From Mycobacterium sp. 1465703.0 (GTDB lineage: Bacteria; Actinomycetota; Actinomycetes; Mycobacteriales; Mycobacteriaceae): a DNA stretch of 61,152 nt. How positions within the stretch are numbered: position 1 is the first letter of the stretch; every line of letters starts with the position of its first letter. Below, in pieces: positions 32,418 to 45,735 of the stretch. A model generated the notes under the pieces. That model saw only the letters and a list, made by a program, of their open reading frames with translations. It ran no database searches and had not been told where the DNA came from. The translations under genes were made by a program, and so were the position numbers. The DNA is taken from positions 1 to 61,152 of the forward strand of contig NZ_LZKU01000003.1 in the NCBI RefSeq assembly GCF_001672975.1, written 5' to 3'.

Positions 32418-33086
32418 ATGGCCAAGCAAGCAGTCAACCAGCTGAAGGTCGCGGTCCGCGGCGAGACCGGCAAGGGTGCGTCCCGGCGGGCCCGTCGCGA
32501 CGGCAAGATTCCAGCCGTCCTCTACGGCCACGGCGCCGACCCGCAGCACCTGGAACTGCCCGGACACGACTTCGCGGCGGTGCTGCGCCACGCCGGTACC
32601 AACGCCGTGCTGACCCTCGACATCGACGGCAAGGAGCAGCTGGCACTGACCAAGTCGCTCGACATCCACCCGATTCGCCGCACCATTCAGCACGCCGACC
32701 TGTTGGTCGTGCGTCGCGGCGAGAAGGTCGTCGTCGAGGTCCGCGTCGTCATCGAGGGCGAGGCCGTGCCGGGCACGCTGGTGACCCAGGACGCCACCGC
32801 CATCGAGGTCGAGGCCGACGCCCTGTCGATTCCCGAGCAGCTGACGGTGTCGGTCGAGGGTGCCGAGCCGGGCACCCAGTTCACCGCCGGACAGGTCGGC
32901 CTGCCCAAGGGCGTCACCCTGATCTCCGACCCGGAGACGCTGGTGGTCAACGTGGTTACCGCGCCGACCGCCGAGGAACTCGCCGAAGAGGGCGCGGGCG
33001 AGGTCACCGAGGAAGCCGCGGCGTCCGAAGGCGAAGAGGAAGCAGCGGCCGGCGAAGAAGAGGCCGCCGAAGCCGAGTCCGAGTAG
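32418..33086 (+). CDS. rplY: Ribosomal protein bL25 (CTC form)
   Basis: 222 residues. An N-terminal 5S-rRNA-binding L25 domain ([35 protein letters not shown]) is followed by the TL5/CTC beta domain and a long acidic Glu/Ala tail (residues about 185-222). Part of the large ribosomal subunit central protuberance. Directly followed by pth, the classic rplY-pth pair. Confidence 0.96.
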   Translation: MAKQAVNQLKVAVRGETGKGASRRARRDGKIPAVLYGHGADPQHLELPGHDFAAVLRHAGTNAVLTLDIDGKEQLALTKSLDIHPIRRTIQHADLLVVRRGEKVVVEVRVVIEGEAVPGTLVTQDATAIEVEADALSIPEQLTVSVEGAEPGTQFTAGQVGLPKGVTLISDPETLVVNVVTAPTAEELAEEGAGEVTEEAAASEGEEEAAAGEEEAAEAESE

Positions 33087-33098
33087 GCGGATCGCAAC

Positions 33099-33674
33099 GT
33101 GGCCGAGCCGTTGTTGGTCGTCGGCCTGGGCAATCCCGGAGACAACTACGCCCGGACTCGACACAACGTCGGGTTCATGGTCGCCGACCTGCTGGCGGCA
33201 CGGATGGGTTCGAAGTTCAAGGCGCACAAGCGTTCCGGCGCTGAGATTGTCAGCGGCCGCCTCGCCGGACACCCCGTAGTGGTGGCCAAGCCGCGCTGCT
33301 ACATGAACGAATCCGGCCGCCAGGTCGGCCCGTTGGCGAAGTTCTACTCGGTGACACCGGGCGGCATCATCGTCATCCACGACGACCTCGACTTGGACTT
33401 CGGCCGCATCCGGCTCAAGATCGGCGGCGGCGAAGGCGGTCACAACGGTCTGCGTTCGGTCGCTAACGCGTTGGGCAGCAAGGACTTTCAGCGAGTCCGC
33501 ATCGGCATCGGCCGCCCGCCGGGACGCAAAGACCCGGCGGCGTTTGTCTTGGAAAGCTTCAGCGCCGCCGAACGTGCCGAGGTGCCCATCATCTGCGAGC
33601 AGGCCGCGGATGCCACCGAGTTGCTGGTCGAACTGGGGCTAGAGCCCGCGCAGAATCGCGTCCACGCCTGGTAG
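33099..33674 (+). CDS. pth: Peptidyl-tRNA hydrolase
   Basis: 191 residues, GTG start 12 bases after rplY. Releases peptides from dropped-off peptidyl-tRNA. Motifs: [19 protein letters not shown] with the catalytic histidine, [20 protein letters not shown] with the conserved aspartate, and [12 protein letters not shown]. Standard length. Confidence 0.97.
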   Translation: MAEPLLVVGLGNPGDNYARTRHNVGFMVADLLAARMGSKFKAHKRSGAEIVSGRLAGHPVVVAKPRCYMNESGRQVGPLAKFYSVTPGGIIVIHDDLDLDFGRIRLKIGGGEGGHNGLRSVANALGSKDFQRVRIGIGRPPGRKDPAAFVLESFSAAERAEVPIICEQAADATELLVELGLEPAQNRVHAW

Positions 33675-33688
33675 GCCGGCCAACCGGA

Positions 33689-35323
33689 CTAGGTGACCAG
33701 GCTTACGGACGTGGATCGGCGCAGCTTGCCCGACGGTGTCTTCGGGATGGTTCCCGGGCCGAGCACCACCACGTTGCGCGGCCGCACGTCCACCTCGGCC
33801 ACCACTTCGCGGGCAACCTGGTGCTCGATGCGACGGACCTCGGTCTGGTCCTGGAAGGCGTTGGACTCCACCGCCACGGCGAAGGTTTCGCGGGAGTGGC
33901 CGGCGTCCAGCCGGACCGCCACCGCGCAGCCGGGCCGCACGCCCTCGACGCGGCAGGCGGCCCGCTCGATGTCGGTGGGATAGATGTTGCGGCCCGCCAT
34001 GATGATGACGTCCTTGACGCGGCCGCAGACCACGACGTGGCCCTCCTCGGTCAGGTAGCCGAGGTCACCGGTGTCATACCAGCCGTTCTCGTCCTGCGCC
34101 GAAATGAAGCCACCCATGGTGAGGTAGCCGGGAGTCAACGACTCACCGCGCAGCTCGATGACGCCGACGCCGCGGGCGGGCATCACATCGCCGTTCTCGT
34201 CGATGATGCGCGCCTCGAGGTCCTGCAGCAGCGGGCCGAGCGTGGCCAGCCGGCGGGTGTTGCCCTTGGTGGCCGGTACGGCGCGGCGCAGGGCGGCCAG
34301 CAGGTCGGCGTCGACTTCGTCGACCACCAGACCGGCGTTGCATTCCGAGAAGGACACGGCCAGCGTGGTTTCGGCCATGCCGTAGGCCGGCAGGATGGCC
34401 GCCGGGTTCAGGCCGAACGGCTTGCCCGCGTCGAGCAGGTCCTCGACGTCGGCGGGCTCGACCGGTTCGGCGCCGGACAGGGCGAAGCGCAGGGTGGACA
34501 GGTCGAAGTCGCCGGGCTTGGCCTGGCGACGCAGCCGCTTGGCCAGCAAGGCGTACGCGAAGTTGGGCGCCGCGGTCATGGTGCCCTTGTACTTGTCGAT
34601 GAGCTTGGCCCACAGCAGCGTGTCGCGCAGGAAGTCCATCGGGGTGACCTTGACCAGCTCGGCGCCGAAGTACATCGGGATGGTGAGGAAGCCGACCATG
34701 CCCATGTCGTGGAAGCAAGGCAGCCAGCTGACCATGACGTCCGTGTCGACGTTGTACTGGGCGCCGATGAACATCGCCTCGGCGTTGGAGTAGATGTTGC
34801 GGTGGGTGATCTGCACGGCCTTCGGCGATCCGGTTGAGCCGCTGGTCAGCTGCATCAACGCGAGCGCGTCCTCGCCGACCTCGACGGGGTCGATCGGTTC
34901 CGCCGCGAGCAGGTCGGCGACGGTGAGGACCTTGATGCCCTTCTCCTCGAGGACCGGGATGGCCACCAGGAACGGCTCGGAGACGACGACGGCCTTCGCC
35001 TCGATCATGCCGATGACGTTCATGGTGTCCTCGGCCCAGACGGCCAGGTCGGTTCGCGGCGTGGGCTGGTGCAGCATGGTCAGGCTGGCCCCACGCATCC
35101 AGAGGCCCTGCGCCGTCGGCGCGATCTCCACCGGATAACCGGCGAGCACACCTACCGCGTCGTCCGGCCCGATGCCGGCGGCGGCCAGGCCGCCCGCGAT
35201 ACGACGGGCGCGCTCGTGGACCTCGCCCCAGGTGTGGCGGACCGGTTCGTGGGGTTCACCGGTGACCATGCCCGTCTTCGCGGACCGGGCATTGCGGTAC
35301 ATCTTCTCGGTAAACCTGCTCAC
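33689..35323 (-). CDS. pks16: Pks16/FadD-like fatty-acid adenylating enzyme
   Basis: 544 residues from GTG 35323, set by the RBS GAGGAGG at 35329-35335 and equal to M. tuberculosis Rv1013 as I recall it. ANL-superfamily motifs: [20 protein letters not shown] (P-loop), [32 protein letters not shown] and [20 protein letters not shown]. The C-terminal [10 protein letters not shown] carries the catalytic lysine. Activates a fatty acid with ATP; whether the product is acyl-CoA or acyl transferred to a carrier is not clear here. Despite its name it has no ketosynthase. Confidence 0.93.
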   Translation of the reverse strand: MSRFTEKMYRNARSAKTGMVTGEPHEPVRHTWGEVHERARRIAGGLAAAGIGPDDAVGVLAGYPVEIAPTAQGLWMRGASLTMLHQPTPRTDLAVWAEDTMNVIGMIEAKAVVVSEPFLVAIPVLEEKGIKVLTVADLLAAEPIDPVEVGEDALALMQLTSGSTGSPKAVQITHRNIYSNAEAMFIGAQYNVDTDVMVSWLPCFHDMGMVGFLTIPMYFGAELVKVTPMDFLRDTLLWAKLIDKYKGTMTAAPNFAYALLAKRLRRQAKPGDFDLSTLRFALSGAEPVEPADVEDLLDAGKPFGLNPAAILPAYGMAETTLAVSFSECNAGLVVDEVDADLLAALRRAVPATKGNTRRLATLGPLLQDLEARIIDENGDVMPARGVGVIELRGESLTPGYLTMGGFISAQDENGWYDTGDLGYLTEEGHVVVCGRVKDVIIMAGRNIYPTDIERAACRVEGVRPGCAVAVRLDAGHSRETFAVAVESNAFQDQTEVRRIEHQVAREVVAEVDVRPRNVVVLGPGTIPKTPSGKLRRSTSVSLVT

Positions 35324-35328
35324 AAAAG

Positions 35329-35335
35329 CCTCCTC
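35329..35335 (-). promoter_or_regulatory. Ribosome-binding site of pks16
   Basis: GAGGAGG on the minus strand with a 5-base spacer to GTG 35323. It overrides the longer open frame. Confidence 0.88.
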
Positions 35336-35530
35336 GGTTCCAGCCCTCGTCCCAACGCCCGGGATCTCATATTCCGCCGCTGACCAGCACTTCGCCGCAG
35401 CCACGCAAACACAATTGGGCGGCTGCTAGGTCTCGAATCGGTGACGCGCCCGCGCCCGCCGCAATCCAGCGACGGTCGGTCACTCGATGAGCGCGAAACG
35501 GAACCCAGAAACCTCGGGCCCGATTCAGTA

Positions 35531-35559
35531 ATCGTCCGCCGGGACGCCCGGCGGACGAT
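35531..35559 (-). terminator. Strong hairpin downstream of ispE
   Basis: ATCGTCCGCCGGG and CCCGGCGGACGAT form a perfect 13-bp stem with a 3-base loop (ACG), about 100 bases after the ispE stop on the minus strand. There is no T-tract, as in many mycobacterial intrinsic-like terminators. It most likely ends the rpfB-ksgA-ispE transcript. Confidence 0.65.
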
Positions 35560-35657
35560 GGAATTAAGTGATCTTGCTCAACGTTTCCCGTCACCGCGCA
35601 ATATCTTAAGCTCCTCTTAGGGACGCGCCAAACCCATGCGCAAAATGGGGTAAAGAT

Positions 35658-36614
35658 TCACACCTCGGTAGGTGCCGGGACCACGCGAGCGCCCACCACC
35701 GGCCCACTGGCGACCCGCACCGTGCGGCAGACACCCGCTCCGGAAACCTCGGTGCCGACGTCGACCGCCGCGGCCGCCGACCGGCAGAGGAAGGCACACG
35801 TCGGCCCCGAGCCCGACACGATGCCGGCCAGCGCCCCGGCCTCCACACCGGCGCGCAACGTCCGGCGCAGGCCGGGGTCGAGACTCACCGCGGCCGCCTG
35901 CATCTCGTTGCCCAACAACGGTGCCAGTTGCTCGGCGTCGCCGGCCGCCAGGGCGGCCAGCACCGGCCCGGGCGCGGGCAGCCGGGGCGGATCCCCGGCC
36001 GCCCGCAGCCGGTCCAGTTCGGTGAAGACGGCCGGCGTCAGCAGCTCGCCGCCGGCGAACGCCAACACCCAGTGGAAGGTGTTGCGGGACAACACCGTCG
36101 CCAGCTCCTCGCCGCGACCGGTGCCCAACGCGGTGCCGCCATGCAGTGCGAACGGCACGTCGCTGCCCAGCCGCGCGGCCAGCATCCGCAGATCACGGCG
36201 CGGCACGTTGAGTTCCCACAGCGAGTTCATCGCGACCAGCACCGCCGCAGCGTCGGCGCTGCCACCGGCCATTCCGCCGGCCACCGGAATGGACTTGTCG
36301 ATGATGATCGACACATCCGGCGCCCGGCCGACGTGTTCGGCCATCAGCTCGGCGGCCTGCCAGGCCAGGTTGCGCTCGTCGGTGGGCAGCTTGTCGGCGC
36401 CCTCGCCGACCATTTCGAGCGAGAGCACGTCGGCATTGCGGACCGTCACCTCGTCGAGCAGCGAGACGGCCTGGAAGATCGTCGTCAGCTCGTGATAGCC
36501 GTCCTCGCGACGGTCGCCGACCGCCAGATAGAGGTTGACCTTTCCAGGCACTCGGACGGTGACCGACCCGGTGGGCACCCAAGCCGCGGCGGTGTTGCCG
36601 TCAGACGCTGACAC
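35658..36614 (-). CDS. ispE: 4-diphosphocytidyl-2-C-methyl-D-erythritol kinase
   Basis: 318 residues, GTG start at 36614. A later start at the V(PTGSVTV) codon would give the roughly 306-residue length of the M. tuberculosis enzyme. GHMP kinase motifs: [37 protein letters not shown] (ATP loop) and [14 protein letters not shown]. Fourth step of the MEP isoprenoid pathway. Lies 18 bases after ksgA on the same strand. Confidence 0.95.
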   Translation of the reverse strand: MSASDGNTAAAWVPTGSVTVRVPGKVNLYLAVGDRREDGYHELTTIFQAVSLLDEVTVRNADVLSLEMVGEGADKLPTDERNLAWQAAELMAEHVGRAPDVSIIIDKSIPVAGGMAGGSADAAAVLVAMNSLWELNVPRRDLRMLAARLGSDVPFALHGGTALGTGRGEELATVLSRNTFHWVLAFAGGELLTPAVFTELDRLRAAGDPPRLPAPGPVLAALAAGDAEQLAPLLGNEMQAAAVSLDPGLRRTLRAGVEAGALAGIVSGSGPTCAFLCRSAAAAVDVGTEVSGAGVCRTVRVASGPVVGARVVPAPTEV

Positions 36615-36632
36615 CGCAGCAGACTATCGCTG

Positions 36633-38879
<2,247 letters not shown>

Positions 38880-39716
38880 TCAATCTGTGACCAATTCGTA
38901 CACCCGGTGAGCGTTGCCGGTCGTTATCTCAGCAAGCTCCTCTGGGCGACAATCAACCAGTTCGGCGATCGCCCGAACAGTATAAGGAAGGCAATAGGGC
39001 TCATTCGGCCTCCCCCGATAGGGATGGGGCGTCAAGAATGGCGCATCGGTTTCCACCAGCAGCTGCTCCGGCGGTATCAACGGGATGGCTTCGCGCAGGG
39101 CGTGGGCGTTGCGGAAGCTCGCGGTGCCGGCCAGGCTCAGCATCCAGCCTGCGTCCACACAGCGGCGGGCCATGGCGGCGTCCGAGGAAAAGCAGTGGAA
39201 GATCACGGTGTCCGGTGCGCCCTCGGCCGCCAGCACATCGAGCACATCTTGGTCGGCTTCCCGGTTATGGATCATCAGCGGCTTGCCGCACCGCTTGGCC
39301 AGGTCGATGTGCCAGGCGAAAGCCTCGCGCTGCACGGCCGGCTCGGCGCAGCCGTCCAACCGGCCGGGCCAGTACAGGTCCATGCCCGTCTCGCCGACCG
39401 CCACCACCCTGGGATGGTTGACCAGTCGCTCGATTTCCGCGCGGGCGGCGTCGTCCAGCGCGTCGGCGCGGGTCGGGTGCAAGGCCACCGCCGCATACAC
39501 CCGGGGGTCCCACTGGGCGGCGTGCGTGACCCAGCGCGCCGAGTCCAGGTCGTCGGCAATCGTGACGACCGTTCCCACGCCGACCGCTGCGGCGCGGTCC
39601 ACGATGGCCCGCACCCCCTCGGCGTCGGTGGCGCCAACGGCGTCCAGGTGGGTGTGTGCATCCACGAGTGGACTCAAGGGCTGCGGCGCCGGGGGCGGCT
39701 GGCGTTGGGAGCTCAC
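38880..39716 (-). CDS. tatD: TatD-family metal-dependent hydrolase/DNase
   Basis: 278 residues from GTG 39716 (GTG AGC TCC); GTG 39722 is two codons earlier. TIM-barrel metal ligands: [33 protein letters not shown] and [12 protein letters not shown]. TatD proteins are Mg-dependent nucleases; some members act on other substrates. Divergent from metS with 39 bases between starts. The frame is open further upstream but runs antisense through metS. Confidence 0.93.
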   Translation of the reverse strand: MSSQRQPPPAPQPLSPLVDAHTHLDAVGATDAEGVRAIVDRAAAVGVGTVVTIADDLDSARWVTHAAQWDPRVYAAVALHPTRADALDDAARAEIERLVNHPRVVAVGETGMDLYWPGRLDGCAEPAVQREAFAWHIDLAKRCGKPLMIHNREADQDVLDVLAAEGAPDTVIFHCFSSDAAMARRCVDAGWMLSLAGTASFRNAHALREAIPLIPPEQLLVETDAPFLTPHPYRGRPNEPYCLPYTVRAIAELVDCRPEELAEITTGNAHRVYELVTD

Positions 39717-39755
39717 GCGCACACAATAAGGTGCCCACAAATAAGGTTGAGGGCG

Positions 39756-41312
39756 ATGAGGCCCTATTACGTCACCACCGCGATTACCTATCCCAACGGC
39801 GACCCGCACATCGGGCACGCCTACGAGTACATCGCAACCGACGCGATCGCCCGCTTCAAGCGGCTCGACGGATTCGATGTGCGGTTTCTGACCGGCACCG
39901 ACGAGCACGGCCTCAAGATGGTCGAAACGGCGGCGACCGAGGGCATCCCGACGGCCGAGCTGGCCCGGCGCAACTCCGATGTGTTCCAACGCCTGCAGGA
40001 GCGGTTGAACATCTCCTTCGACCGCTTCATCCGCACCACCGACCCCGACCACCACGAGGCGTCCAAGGAGATCTGGCGTCGGATGTCGGCGGCCGGTGAC
40101 ATTTACCTGGACACCTACTCGGGCTGGTATTCGGTGCGCGATGAGCGGTTCTTCGTCGAGTCGGAGACCAAACTCCTCGACGACGGGACCCGGGTGGCAG
40201 TCGAAACCGGCGCCCCGGTGACCTGGACCGAGGAGCAGACGTACTTCTTCCGGCTCGCGGCATACACCGACAAGCTGCTGGCCCACTACGAGGCGAACCC
40301 GGACTTCATCGCGCCCGAGGTGCGACGCAACGAGGTGGTCAGCTTCGTCTCGGGCGGCCTGCGTGATCTGTCCATCTCACGCACCTCATTCGACTGGGGC
40401 GTGCAGGTCCCCGAACATCCCGACCACGTGATGTACGTCTGGGTCGACGCGCTGACCAACTACCTGACCGGCGTTGGCTACCCCGACACCGAGTCGGAGC
40501 GTTTCCGGCGCTATTGGCCGGCCGACTTGCACATGATCGGCAAAGACATCATCCGATTCCACACGGTGTACTGGCCCGCGTTTTTGATGTCGGCCGGAAT
40601 CGAGTTACCGCGCAGAGTTTTCGCGCACGGATTCCTGCTCAACCGGGGCGAGAAGATGAGCAAATCGGTGGGCAACGTCGTCGACCCGGTGAAGCTGATC
40701 GACACCTTCGGCGTGGATCAGGTGCGTTATTTCCTGTTACGCGAAGTTCCGTTCGGCCAGGACGGCAGCTTCAGCGAGGAGGCCATCGTCACCCGCACCA
40801 ACTCCGACCTGGCCAACGAACTGGGCAACCTGGCCCAGCGGTCGTTGTCGATGATCGCCAAGAACCTCGACGGCGTCGTTCCAGAACCCGGCGAGCTGAT
40901 TGCCGCCGACACCGAGTTGCTCGCGACGGCCGACGGTCTCTTGGAGCGCGTACGCGCCAGCTTCGACTCGCAGGCGATGCACTTGGCATTGGAAGCGATC
41001 TGGCTGATGCTCGGCGAGGCCAATAGGTACTTTTCCGCCCAGCAGCCGTGGGTGCTGCGCAAGAGCGAATCCGGGGCCGATCAGGCACGGTTCCGGACCG
41101 TTCTGTACGTCACCTGCGAGGCGGTCCGCATCGCCGCGCTGCTGGTCCAGCCCGCCATGCCCGAATCGGCGGGCAAGCTGCTGGATCTGCTCGGGCAGCC
41201 GGACGACCAACGGGCGTTCGACGCCGTCGGCACCCGGCTGACACCCGGTACGGTGCTGCCGGCTCCCACCGGTGTATTCCCCCGCTACCAGGCGGTTCCC
41301 GAAGCGGAATGA
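39756..41312 (+). CDS. metS: Methionyl-tRNA synthetase
   Basis: 518 residues from ATG 39756. Class I synthetase motifs PHIGHAYEY (HIGH, near residue 20) and [13 protein letters not shown] (KMSKS, near residue 300). The tRNA-binding C-terminal domain includes [13 protein letters not shown]. The zinc knuckle cysteines are absent, as in the short-form enzymes. Charges tRNA-Met. This is the last gene that follows the M. tuberculosis order. Confidence 0.97.
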   Translation: MRPYYVTTAITYPNGDPHIGHAYEYIATDAIARFKRLDGFDVRFLTGTDEHGLKMVETAATEGIPTAELARRNSDVFQRLQERLNISFDRFIRTTDPDHHEASKEIWRRMSAAGDIYLDTYSGWYSVRDERFFVESETKLLDDGTRVAVETGAPVTWTEEQTYFFRLAAYTDKLLAHYEANPDFIAPEVRRNEVVSFVSGGLRDLSISRTSFDWGVQVPEHPDHVMYVWVDALTNYLTGVGYPDTESERFRRYWPADLHMIGKDIIRFHTVYWPAFLMSAGIELPRRVFAHGFLLNRGEKMSKSVGNVVDPVKLIDTFGVDQVRYFLLREVPFGQDGSFSEEAIVTRTNSDLANELGNLAQRSLSMIAKNLDGVVPEPGELIAADTELLATADGLLERVRASFDSQAMHLALEAIWLMLGEANRYFSAQQPWVLRKSESGADQARFRTVLYVTCEAVRIAALLVQPAMPESAGKLLDLLGQPDDQRAFDAVGTRLTPGTVLPAPTGVFPRYQAVPEAE

Positions 41313-41436
41313 TCTAGCGGCCGATGACCGGACAATTCCATTGAGGATCAAGCGAGTTCGGTGACACCGCGATACTTCTGCGCCGCTTTGCACAAAAGCG
41401 TCCGTCATAACTTCTGCCATAGCCCATAATCGGGCT

Positions 41437-41838
41437 GTGGAACGACGCCAGAATTCGTATCAGAGCCAATCGCCGATGGCCGCCTTGAGGGAGTTGCCCG
41501 CACTGGTCGTGCTGGAGCGCATTCCGGTTCCGGTACTGGCCATCGGGCAAGACGGCAGTATCTTGTTCGCCAATACCGCATTTTCCGACATGATGGGCTA
41601 CGAGCCGGACGAGACGTTATCGCTGCGGTTCGAACAAATCTTTCACCAGGCCCCGGCGTCAGATTCGCTGCTGGCAACGGTGCATGCCCTCGCCAACATG
41701 GTCGTCGAACTGGCGCACAAGGATGGCTCAGTGGTACGCGCGATGATGAGCAAGTCCGCGGCGAGGCGGGTTGATGATCGGTTCGCCCTTGCCACGTTCC
41801 AGGATCTGACCGAGCACCTTTGGGAAGAAGCCCGCTAG
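41437..41838 (+). CDS. Stand-alone PAS-domain protein
   Basis: 133 residues, GTG start. A PAS fold occupies about residues 25-125: RIPVPVLAIGQDGSILFANTA, FSDMMGYEPDETLS, then FALATFQDLTEHLWEE. No kinase, cyclase or HTH is attached, so it may sense a ligand or redox state and act through a partner. Convergent with and overlapping by 4 bases the end of the deacetylase gene. I cannot assign a ligand. Confidence 0.75.
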   Translation: MERRQNSYQSQSPMAALRELPALVVLERIPVPVLAIGQDGSILFANTAFSDMMGYEPDETLSLRFEQIFHQAPASDSLLATVHALANMVVELAHKDGSVVRAMMSKSAARRVDDRFALATFQDLTEHLWEEAR

Positions 41839-42896
41839 CCGACAGCCTTCCTAGTGGCCCGCGCGACGGCGGTGCCGGGCCGTCGCGGCAGACCGCCGGA
41901 AACCATCAGCCGGAAGTAGTCGAAGGACGAACTGCTGCCCACCGCTAACCGGGGCAATGCCAGCGGGTCACAGCGACGATCCGCGAATCCCGCCGTGGTG
42001 GACAACGCCCAGCGCACCCCCCGGTCACGCAACACTGCCTTGGCCCGATCATCGAAGTCTTGTAGTCGGCCGTTCGGGTAAGCGAAAACCGTTGGTGTGG
42101 AGCCAGTCTCACGTTCGAGTGCCGCGCAGGAATCCGTGATCTCCCGCCTGATCTTGTCGTCATCGCACCGGGCGAGGATGGGATGGGTCACCGTGTGGGG
42201 ATATAGCGTCACCAAAGGGTCGCGGGCCATCTCACGCGCGTCGTCCCAGGTGAGCATTCGGAACGGCCCGGCGTCGGCGTGGTAGCCCAGTGCGCCGACG
42301 AGCTCGTCCAGCACCGTGATCCGTTCCGCGTCGGCAAGGTCTTTCAACTTCTCAACCGCCGCCGCGTAGACCCTGCCACGCAAGGTGGCGCCGGCGAGTG
42401 AACGAGTTCCCAATCCCAATGCGGCCAGGTTGATTTCGGCCGTATTACTGCGGGCGATCGCCAGCCAAAGCCGATCGGGCCACAACGTTTCCGCGGTGCC
42501 GATCGGGCCGGTCGCCAGGAACACCGCCGCGGGCAGATTCAGATCCCGCAGCACCGGCATGGCGTGTGTCGCGAGGTTGCGAGTGCCGTCGTCGAACGTG
42601 ATCGCCATCGCTCGCGGCGGCAACGTCCCGGCAGCAAGCCGATTGAGGGCCTCCTCCAACGGAAGGACGTTGAAGTGCTCACGGACGTACTCCAATTGGC
42701 GGCGATACAGCGCCAAGCCGGCGACATGCCAGCACGCCGGCGACAGCGGTAGATCTTCCACACCGTGAAACATCACGATGGCGAGGACGTCGTTATGCCT
42801 TCGCCGGGCCAATGCCGGAACCCCTGCAGCACAGAGCATTCCGGCCGCGACGTTCTTGATGGCCGCCCGTGTCCCGATGTCTGTGACTCGCGCCAT
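41835..42896 (-). CDS. Polysaccharide deacetylase (NodB homology)
   Basis: 353 residues from ATG 42896 (GTG 42899 is directly before). NodB/CE4 motif 1 ITFDDGTRNL, metal-binding motif 2 HTVTHPIL (H-x3-H), the later PNGRLQDF and the C-terminal ALPRLAV. Removes N-acetyl groups from GlcNAc-type polymers. A hydrophobic N-terminal stretch (AAGMLCAAGV) may anchor it. Follows the BcsB-like gene on the same strand (13 bases), which suggests action on an exported polysaccharide. Confidence 0.9.
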   Translation of the reverse strand: MARVTDIGTRAAIKNVAAGMLCAAGVPALARRRHNDVLAIVMFHGVEDLPLSPACWHVAGLALYRRQLEYVREHFNVLPLEEALNRLAAGTLPPRAMAITFDDGTRNLATHAMPVLRDLNLPAAVFLATGPIGTAETLWPDRLWLAIARSNTAEINLAALGLGTRSLAGATLRGRVYAAAVEKLKDLADAERITVLDELVGALGYHADAGPFRMLTWDDAREMARDPLVTLYPHTVTHPILARCDDDKIRREITDSCAALERETGSTPTVFAYPNGRLQDFDDRAKAVLRDRGVRWALSTTAGFADRRCDPLALPRLAVGSSSSFDYFRLMVSGGLPRRPGTAVARATRKAVG

Positions 42897-42909
42897 CACA
42901 GGCCGAACG

Positions 42910-44916
42910 CTATCGGCGCCGCCATGATTCGCGCCTTACCCGCCAGACGATCACTCCTGCACCGACGATGGCCACAGCGACCCAACCGGCGCCGAACCAC
43001 CACAGCCAGTCGAGGTCGGAATGAGTACCGGATCCCCCGGGGGCCACACCGCCAGCCAACGTGGGACGCTCGACGGTCACCGGGTCTTGTCCGGGCACCG
43101 ACACCACCGCAACACCTTTGAGTCTTTGCCAGTGCTTGTTGTTGTCGCTCTTGAGCCACCTGATCAGCTCGTCAAGTTGTCCGGGCGCTCCGTTGGACGT
43201 CGCGATCAGCAGTGACCGACCACGGTTGAAAACCGTTTGGAGAGAAGCGAACCGCAGCACCGGGTCCAACGTGAGCTTGGTGGGCTTGTCCCCCGATCCG
43301 ACAGCACCGACCGTGATTGGGCCGCTCGGCCCGGCGGTCACCGGCAGCACCACGTCGGACTGGTTCCACCCGTCGGCGGAAATCAGTAGTGCGGGATTCG
43401 AGGAATCGATCGCTTGTTTCAGGCTGGTGACGCTGGTGTCGATCGGTATCGCGCTCATTCGCTGCAGGCCCACCATGATGTCGAGCGCGCGCACCGTGTC
43501 AATCAACGAGTGCTCCGCGATACCCACCTGAACGCGGGGCATCAGTGTTTGTGGCACCGATTGGAAACCATCCGGTACCGGCGGTGCGGCAGGGTTGCTC
43601 TGAATGATGCTGTCGCCGCTGATGTTCAACGTGAGCAGCTGGTTTCCCGGCCCGGCGGTGTAAAAGTCTCCGCAATGTCCGATGTTGCCCGCGACATCGT
43701 AAACCAAATCGACACTGGTATATCGCTGTAGCAGCCGGTCCGGCACGTCGACCCATCGATCGATGTTGCCGTGTCCATCGGTCGGCCAGTGGTCGATGGT
43801 CTCGCGGCCGATCGTGACCGCGATCTGGCCGCCGATGTTGTTAGGGGTCGGAGTGTAAGAACCCTGCAGATGAACACGCACCGATCGAATGGATCTGCCA
43901 AACCTCGTCTGGTCCAGTCCGATTGACACCCGGGGTTGCAGCGCAGTCACGTTGACGACGGACTGGCCCAGTTCGCGCAGTGTGATGGCGTCGCCCGGTA
44001 GTTGCACTTTCGGCCTGGGAGATTCCACCGACACCTTGGATGTCAGGGCCAGATCCGACAGGTCGCTGAACAACAGCGCGGTGTCCGGTTCGTCAGATCG
44101 GTTCAGCGGTCCTGAAATCAGCAGCCACGGCACACCGGTCGAGCCTTGCAGGCTGAGCCCGTTGTCTGGCCCCTCTTTGATGACGACCTGACGTTCCAGT
44201 GGTTGCGGCGGCGTCGGTGGCGCCGCCAGCCCTTCCACCAACGGGGAGACCACGATATCGGGAGCCTGTTGGCCGTAGTGTGCGGCGGTCGAGGTGGCCA
44301 GTTGAATTGCCGTGTCGGACTCAGCTACCGACGGCGATTGCGGCAAATAGATAGTCAGCTTTCGCAGCACCGGCGGCAAGAAATGGGACACCGTGGTGGG
44401 CGGCAGTTCAGTACCGGTGTAGGTGACCGTCCCGTTGGTCAGCCGCAGCGGACTCTCCGGATACAAGCAAAATCCGTCTAATGGCACCAGATACGCACGC
44501 ACCATTACGGTCAACGAATTGTCGATCACCTCGGCGCCGGTGAGCGGAATGACGATCGGGGCCTGATCGCTGGTGGGCAGGTTCAGTCTCGTGATGGTGC
44601 GATCACCCTGCGTTACGGTGATCAATCCGGATCGTAGATTGATCGGCAGTTCGACCGTCGTGTTGAGGGCGGTCGGTGTCAGACCGTGCAGCACCGGCAG
44701 CGTCAGCTGCACGCTGTTCGTCAAGCCCCAGAACTCCAGGGTGGCGGGAGACCCTAGGTCGGCCAACGCCAGCGTCGTCATCGAGTCCGTCGCCGTGGGA
44801 GGGTCAGCGGGCGCGCCCCATGACGCTGGAGCACTCATCACCAAGAATCCGACGATACCGGCCAGCACAATTACTCGACCGAAAGATTTCCGGAAGATCA
44901 CCGGAACAGTATGCAT
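42910..44916 (-). CDS. BcsB-like exported membrane-anchored protein
   Basis: 668 residues from ATG 44916 (ATG 44976 is an alternative). Sec signal peptide (VIVLAGIVGFLVMSAPASWG, cleavage near APA). A long extracytoplasmic region has alternating jelly-roll-like and flavodoxin-like stretches typical of BcsB (LNLPTSDQAPIVIPLTG, VRVHLQGSYTPTPNNIGGQI). A C-terminal membrane helix (WFGAGWVAVAIVGAGVIVWR) ends in a basic tail. BcsB guides nascent cellulose out of the BcsA synthase, but no BcsA is in the window, so the polymer partner is unknown. Paired with the polysaccharide deacetylase. Confidence 0.82.
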   Translation of the reverse strand: MHTVPVIFRKSFGRVIVLAGIVGFLVMSAPASWGAPADPPTATDSMTTLALADLGSPATLEFWGLTNSVQLTLPVLHGLTPTALNTTVELPINLRSGLITVTQGDRTITRLNLPTSDQAPIVIPLTGAEVIDNSLTVMVRAYLVPLDGFCLYPESPLRLTNGTVTYTGTELPPTTVSHFLPPVLRKLTIYLPQSPSVAESDTAIQLATSTAAHYGQQAPDIVVSPLVEGLAAPPTPPQPLERQVVIKEGPDNGLSLQGSTGVPWLLISGPLNRSDEPDTALLFSDLSDLALTSKVSVESPRPKVQLPGDAITLRELGQSVVNVTALQPRVSIGLDQTRFGRSIRSVRVHLQGSYTPTPNNIGGQIAVTIGRETIDHWPTDGHGNIDRWVDVPDRLLQRYTSVDLVYDVAGNIGHCGDFYTAGPGNQLLTLNISGDSIIQSNPAAPPVPDGFQSVPQTLMPRVQVGIAEHSLIDTVRALDIMVGLQRMSAIPIDTSVTSLKQAIDSSNPALLISADGWNQSDVVLPVTAGPSGPITVGAVGSGDKPTKLTLDPVLRFASLQTVFNRGRSLLIATSNGAPGQLDELIRWLKSDNNKHWQRLKGVAVVSVPGQDPVTVERPTLAGGVAPGGSGTHSDLDWLWWFGAGWVAVAIVGAGVIVWRVRRESWRRR

Positions 44917-45024
44917 TGTTGAAAGCGCTTTAACCCCAATAACGGATTTGCGGCCGCGGCGAACGCGAAAAGGCATCGCGCATCACCTGTTCGAGATGCC
45001 CGGCGCCCGGACTCTCGTCGAGGC

Positions 45025-45735
45025 CTAATCGGATTCCGATTCCGCTGCCGCATCGCCGCGGGGAGCGCTGGCCGCGGTATGACGCATTACTTCGCGCCGC
45101 AGGAATTGCTGGAAGTAGGGCAACGACGCTTCCGAGACAATGCCGGGCAGCAGCAGCTCCCATATCTGATGCAAACGCGCAAAGGGGTCGCCGACGATGT
45201 CCCCGATTCGGCCGTGGCTGGATATCGCGGTAGCTATCAACCGCATCCCGGAGATGGTGCCCACGATCGACGCACTCAGCACGTCCGGTTCGACGTCGCT
45301 CCGCAGGTCTCCTTCTTTGACTGCGCGGTGCGCCTCCTGCGCCGTCTCGAGCACCAGGTTGGCGTAGAAGCGCGACGCGGCCTCGTTGAATCCGCTTAAC
45401 GCAGTAGCCAATTGCGCGGCCGCCCGGGCCATCTTGTCCGAGCCCAACACTTCGACGATCGTGAACGAGCCGTGCACCATGTTCTCCAGCCCCGGCGATG
45501 ACGACCCGCAGACATTCCGGTAAGCGCTGAGAATCCTGTCGGAGCCTTCCTCGATGAGGTTGGAGGCCAACGATTCTTTCGAATCGAAGTGGTGGTACAG
45601 GGCGCCCTTGGTCATTCCCGTCCGCTCAATGATCGTGCTCCATCCGGCCGCGGCATAACCGACCTCACCGAACACTTCGATCGCGGCATCGAGGATCTTT
45701 CGCCGAGTGGCTTCAGATCGGACCTGGCGCGCCAT
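45025..45735 (-). CDS. TetR-family regulator A, gamma-butyrolactone-receptor-like
   Basis: 236 residues from ATG 45735 (MARQVRSEATRRKI). The HTH (ILDAAIEVFGEVGYAAAGWS, IIERTGMTKGALYHHFDSKE) has the style of Streptomyces gamma-butyrolactone receptors. Its C-terminal segment LLLPGIVSEASLPYFQQFLR matches the neighbouring TetR's LLLTGIL..YFSQFLRR, showing a tandem duplication. Acidic C-terminal tail (AAAESESD). Upstream of the BcsB-like gene on the same strand, so it may control it. The ligand type is inference. Confidence 0.88.
   Translation of the reverse strand: MARQVRSEATRRKILDAAIEVFGEVGYAAAGWSTIIERTGMTKGALYHHFDSKESLASNLIEEGSDRILSAYRNVCGSSSPGLENMVHGSFTIVEVLGSDKMARAAAQLATALSGFNEAASRFYANLVLETAQEAHRAVKEGDLRSDVEPDVLSASIVGTISGMRLIATAISSHGRIGDIVGDPFARLHQIWELLLPGIVSEASLPYFQQFLRREVMRHTAASAPRGDAAAESESD

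Larger units (their letters stand above)
35324..35657. other. Intergenic region between ispE and pks16
   Basis: 334 bases with no supported gene. Holds a strong hairpin (35531-35559) and, presumably, the pks16 promoter. M. tuberculosis has a small annotated ORF (Rv1012) here; I see no equivalent I would support. Confidence 0.6.

Noticed and set aside
38880..40286. Upstream extension of the tatD frame
   Set aside because: Would run antisense through metS; tatD homology begins just after 39716 and GTG starts are available there.
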